Positions 60,311-64,000 of a stretch of 64,000 nt of DNA are shown here, piece after piece. The translations under genes were made by a program, and so were the position numbers. Below the pieces are notes generated by a model. It ran no database searches, was not told the origin of the DNA, and worked only from the letters and a program-made list of their open reading frames with translations. The DNA comes from an uncultured Sphingomonadaceae bacterium (lineage in GTDB: Bacteria; Pseudomonadota; Alphaproteobacteria; Sphingomonadales; Sphingomonadaceae). Every line of letters begins with the position of its first letter. The stretch's first letter is position 1. Where the stretch lies: NCBI GenBank assembly GCA_947493325.1, contig CANLQI010000001.1, positions 181,001 through 245,000 of the forward strand, read 5' to 3'.

Positions 60311-61612
60311 ATGAAAATCACGATGATTGGCACGGGCTATGTGGGACTTGTTTCGGGGGCGTGTTTTTCCGATTTTGGCCATGACGTTATCTGTGTTGAC
60401 AAGGACGCGGGCAAAATTGCCGCTCTGGAACGCGGCGAGATGCCGATATACGAACCTGGCCTCAAAAACCTGGTTGCGCGCAATGTAGAGGCGGGCCGGC
60501 TGAACTTCACAACTGAAATCGCAGATGCGGTGGCAGATGCCGATGCGATTTTTATTGCAGTGGGGACACCGTCACGCCGCGGCGACGGACATGCGGACCT
60601 CAGCTATGTCTATGCCGCAGCGGGCGAGATTGCCGACAATCTTTCAAAATCCGCTGTCGTTGTGAATAAATCGACCGTGCCAGTGGGCACAGGCGATGAG
60701 GTGGAACGCATCATGCGCGAACATGCACCGGACCTGGACATTGCGGTTGTTTCCAATCCTGAATTCCTGCGCGAAGGCGCGGCGATTGGCGATTTCAAAC
60801 GGCCGGACCGGATTGTGATCGGGACCGAGGGTGCGAAAGCGCGCGAAGTGATGCACGAAATCTATCGGCCGCTGTTTCTCAATGAATCGCCTTTGCTCTT
60901 TACGGCGCGGCGCACGGCAGAGCTTATCAAATATGCGGCCAATGCGTTTTTGGCGACCAAGATTACCTTCATCAATGAAATTGCCGATCTTTGCGAAAAA
61001 GTGGGGGCGGATGTGCAGGACGTGTCACGCGGCATTGGCCTTGATAACCGGATCGGGCCGAAATTCCTGCATGCAGGCCCCGGCTATGGTGGTTCATGTT
61101 TTCCCAAGGATACGCTCGCGCTGATGAAAACCGCGCAGGACCATGATAGCCCGGTGCGCATTGTCGAGGCGGTGGTACAGGTCAACGATAACCGCAAACG
61201 CGCGATGGGCCGCAAGGTGATTGATGCCATGGGCGGCGAAGTACGCGGCAAAAAAGTCGCGCTGCTGGGCCTGACCTTCAAACCCAATACCGATGACATG
61301 CGCGATGCCCCCTCGATCGCAATTGTCCAGGCGCTGCAGGATGCCGGCGCGAAAGTCAGCGCCTATGACCCCGAGGGCATGGAGGTCGCCGCGGAAATCC
61401 TGCCGGATGTGGAGATGGCGCAAGACGCCTATGCAGCCGCCGATGGCGCAGATGCTCTGGTTATCGTAACCGAATGGGATATTTTCCGCGCGCTCGACAT
61501 GCGCCGCATAGCGTCATCCATGCATGCCACAACACTCGTCGACCTGCGCAATATCTATCAGGCCGGCGACATGGAAGGGCTGGGCTTCAGCTACACCAGC
61601 GTGGGACGGTAA
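60311..61612 (+). CDS. ugd: UDP-glucose 6-dehydrogenase
   Basis: 433 aa; MKITMIGTGYVGLVSGACFSDFGHDVICVD, GPGYGGSCFPKDTLAL, GLTFKPNTDDMRDAPS. Confidence 0.96.
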   Translation: MKITMIGTGYVGLVSGACFSDFGHDVICVDKDAGKIAALERGEMPIYEPGLKNLVARNVEAGRLNFTTEIADAVADADAIFIAVGTPSRRGDGHADLSYVYAAAGEIADNLSKSAVVVNKSTVPVGTGDEVERIMREHAPDLDIAVVSNPEFLREGAAIGDFKRPDRIVIGTEGAKAREVMHEIYRPLFLNESPLLFTARRTAELIKYAANAFLATKITFINEIADLCEKVGADVQDVSRGIGLDNRIGPKFLHAGPGYGGSCFPKDTLALMKTAQDHDSPVRIVEAVVQVNDNRKRAMGRKVIDAMGGEVRGKKVALLGLTFKPNTDDMRDAPSIAIVQALQDAGAKVSAYDPEGMEVAAEILPDVEMAQDAYAAADGADALVIVTEWDIFRALDMRRIASSMHATTLVDLRNIYQAGDMEGLGFSYTSVGR

Positions 61613-61638
61613 TATAGTCCTGTTATAGGGAGTTAAAC

Positions 61639-62220
61639 ATGCCAAATATATCTTTCAAAGCCGCGGCACTGGTGTCGGTGCTGTCGCTTTGTGCCTGTGA
61701 TAACCAGCGGATCGAACCGCCTGTGCAGGAGGCGGAATCACAAGTTGCACGTGCCCTGTTGTTTCAGGCAAATGGTTCTGCAGCGGGTGAAGCAATTGTG
61801 GCGCAGGGTGACGGCGAACTGCTGTTGACTGTAAATGTGGAAAATATGGAAGCGGGAACGCGCGGCGTGCATATTCATGGCAAAGGCATGTGCGATGCGC
61901 CCGATTTCAAGGGCGCGGGCGGGCACTGGAACCCCACAAATGCCGAGCATGGATTGGAAAATCCGGCGGGCGCGCATGCCGGTGATTTGCCGAACCTTGT
62001 GATTGGCGAAGATGGCACAGGCACGCTTGAGGCGCGCATCAAGGCCGGTGTATTGCAGGATGGCGCATTGCAGGATGGTGATGTCACGCTGATGGACGCG
62101 GATGGCGCATCATTCATGGTCCATGCCGGCCCCGATGATATGGTCACGGACCCCAGCGGCGATAGCGGCAGCCGCATTGCCTGCGGCGTATTTGCCATCA
62201 GCACGGGCGGCGTGAACTGA
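61639..62220 (+). CDS. sodC: Cu/Zn superoxide dismutase family lipoprotein
   Basis: 193 aa; lipobox LSLCAC; GVHIHGKGMCDAPDFKGAGGHWNPTNAEHG, HAGDLPNL. Confidence 0.9.
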   Translation: MPNISFKAAALVSVLSLCACDNQRIEPPVQEAESQVARALLFQANGSAAGEAIVAQGDGELLLTVNVENMEAGTRGVHIHGKGMCDAPDFKGAGGHWNPTNAEHGLENPAGAHAGDLPNLVIGEDGTGTLEARIKAGVLQDGALQDGDVTLMDADGASFMVHAGPDDMVTDPSGDSGSRIACGVFAISTGGVN

Positions 62221-62289
62221 CTATACGCACGTTATAGAGAGCCAGCGCCACACAGAACCCGCGCCGTACAGGCATTTGGTCACCATGTT

Positions 62290-63972
62290 TTAGCTGAATG
62301 CTTTTCCTTCTGCTTCCTCGGCCCTGGAAATCACTGTCTCCTCGGCGAGTGGCACGCTGCGATAGGCGAGTATCAGCAGTATCAGGCCGATCGGCACGAC
62401 GGCCAGAACCGATAATATGCCCACCGATAGATTGTCTCCCATTCGCGTGGACACATAGCCCGCCATATAGGGCCCAAGGGCGAGGGCAATGAGTGTCGTT
62501 GCAAGGAAAAACGTTGCGGTTGCCGTGCCACGCATACGCGGCATGACCAGCTCCTGTGTCGTGGCCGCAGTTGCGCCCAGGGCTGAACTGCTGAACAATG
62601 ATATCATGAAATTCAGGACGTAAAACAACGGCACACTGTCTGTGGTGAATGCAATGATCAGCGGTATGACGGGCGCCAGCAGTCCGAACATGACAACCAG
62701 CAACCGGCCCGCTGCATTGCGTTCGCGCAGCCAGTCGGACATGCGGCCGCCGATGATGACGCCCAGAAATCCGCCCATCGCGCTGCCCCCGCCGACCCAG
62801 AAACCGATCGCGCTTTTGGATTCGCCCAGCACGCGCTCGGCATAGGGCGCGGCCCAGAATGAAACCGAGTAGGCGATGAAGGCAACGGCGCCATAGCCCA
62901 ATATCGTGTATAAAAAGGCAGGCGATCCCCATATCAGCTTGAAGGTGGGGGCGTCACGTTCGCGAAGGGACGTCGCCCATGAGATAATGGCGTAATAGCC
63001 GATACCGACAGCAATCCATTGTGCCACGCTGCCCGTTGCATACACCAGCCCGGCCACGATTAACGCGATTGCGGCCGCGGCCATTATGTTATTGGCAAAT
63101 GCGCGCCCGCCGCGCCGGGCCGCCGCTATCAGTGTGAAAGGCGGAATGACGGCGAACAGTTCCTGTGTAAATCCCTTGAACGGCTGCTTGCTGGGCTTGG
63201 CGGGAATGCCATCGATAAGCCCGCGCACCGGTTCCTTAAGCGAATAGACCCAAATCGCGAGCAACAGCCCGGGTATGCCGACCGCCATAAAGGCAACCTG
63301 CCAACCGACCAGACCGCCAGGCCCGCCGCCCGGATAGGCCTGATTCCAGTTTTCCACGATCAGCCCGCCGATCGCGAGCGATATACCGCCGCCCAGATAC
63401 AGACCGGCGGAATAGATAGCGAGCGCGGTGCCGCGCATTTTTTTGGGAAACCAGTCGGATATAAGCGAATAGGCAGCGGGGCTGGCAGTGGCTTCGCCCA
63501 CGCCCACACCGATCCGCGCCGCGCCAAGCTGCGCGCCGTTTTTCGCCAGGCCCGACAATGCCGTCATGCCCGACCACAGCGCGAGGCCGATGGTCATCAG
63601 CTTGGTCCGGTTCCAGCTGTCGGCAAGCCGGCCCAGCGGAATGCCGAACAGCGCATAGAATACGCCAAATGCCGTGCCATATAAAAAGCCTAGATCGGCA
63701 TCGCTCAGGCCCAGATCGGCTTTGATGTCATTGGCGAGGATCGAGATGATCTGGCGGTCGATAAAGTTGAACACATAGACCAGGAACAGGATAAACAGCA
63801 CATACCAGGCGTAAGGCTCGGCTTTAACCGGCGGAGTAATTTCGGTGGAGGTTTGTGCCTCCGCATTGTCCAGAACATTCTCCGTGCTGCTATCTGTGCT
63901 CATGCAAGGCATCCTTTTGTCATTTGGCAAAAGAAACGCTAGCAGAGGATATGGGTATAGCAAAGCGAACAT
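62290..63972 (-). CDS. MFS transporter (spinster-like)
   Basis: 560 aa; 12 TM pattern; VYVFNFIDRQIISILANDIKADLGLSDADLGFLYGTAFGVFYALFGIPLGRLADSWNR; start may be an internal Met. Confidence 0.9.
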   Translation of the reverse strand: MFALLYPYPLLAFLLPNDKRMPCMSTDSSTENVLDNAEAQTSTEITPPVKAEPYAWYVLFILFLVYVFNFIDRQIISILANDIKADLGLSDADLGFLYGTAFGVFYALFGIPLGRLADSWNRTKLMTIGLALWSGMTALSGLAKNGAQLGAARIGVGVGEATASPAAYSLISDWFPKKMRGTALAIYSAGLYLGGGISLAIGGLIVENWNQAYPGGGPGGLVGWQVAFMAVGIPGLLLAIWVYSLKEPVRGLIDGIPAKPSKQPFKGFTQELFAVIPPFTLIAAARRGGRAFANNIMAAAAIALIVAGLVYATGSVAQWIAVGIGYYAIISWATSLRERDAPTFKLIWGSPAFLYTILGYGAVAFIAYSVSFWAAPYAERVLGESKSAIGFWVGGGSAMGGFLGVIIGGRMSDWLRERNAAGRLLVVMFGLLAPVIPLIIAFTTDSVPLFYVLNFMISLFSSSALGATAATTQELVMPRMRGTATATFFLATTLIALALGPYMAGYVSTRMGDNLSVGILSVLAVVPIGLILLILAYRSVPLAEETVISRAEEAEGKAFS

Positions 63973-63992
63973 ATCACACAGGAGACGCTTCT

Positions 63993-64000
63993 ATGCAGCG
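63993..64000 (+). CDS. Possible start of a CDS truncated by the right window edge
   Basis: caggagacgcttct-atgcagcg: Shine-Dalgarno-like AGGAGA before ATG, divergent from the MFS gene. Confidence 0.35.

Overview
This window looks like a chromosomal segment of an alphaproteobacterium. Gene content suggests Sphingomonadales, but that is inference. It is mostly housekeeping and metabolic genes: dxs, a Fur-family regulator, msrA, an aspartate aminotransferase, fused pabB/pabC, phhA plus an Lrp regulator, a TonB receptor, tRNA-Gly(GCC), folD, argB, nupC-like, mutS, maeB, trmB, metK, lnt, ugd and a Cu/Zn SOD. I saw no CRISPR array, no intact prophage and no transposase gene. The accessory signal is in the intergenic DNA, mainly at 45.9-46.3 kb and 52.4-57.5 kb. 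Several families of interspersed, strongly palindromic repeats occur there. One family of about 110 bp (called R3 here, seven recognisable copies plus a fragment) has at least two hairpins. Their stems differ between copies yet stay paired, while the loops keep a GACC-like motif. That is a covariation pattern worth testing as a structured RNA or a hairpin-recognised mobile DNA. R3 copies are often combined with a second palindromic module (R2) into composite elements. One R3 copy directly abuts a truncated C-terminal piece of a GTA/phage tail host-specificity protein. Other notable items are a Xre/MbcA-like plus RES toxin-antitoxin pair, an amidohydrolase and TetR pseudogene pair, a Fur-box-like site before a TonB receptor, and a WS/DGAT acyltransferase with a histone-H1-like Lys/Ala tail. 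All assignments are by reading sequence; no database search was run.
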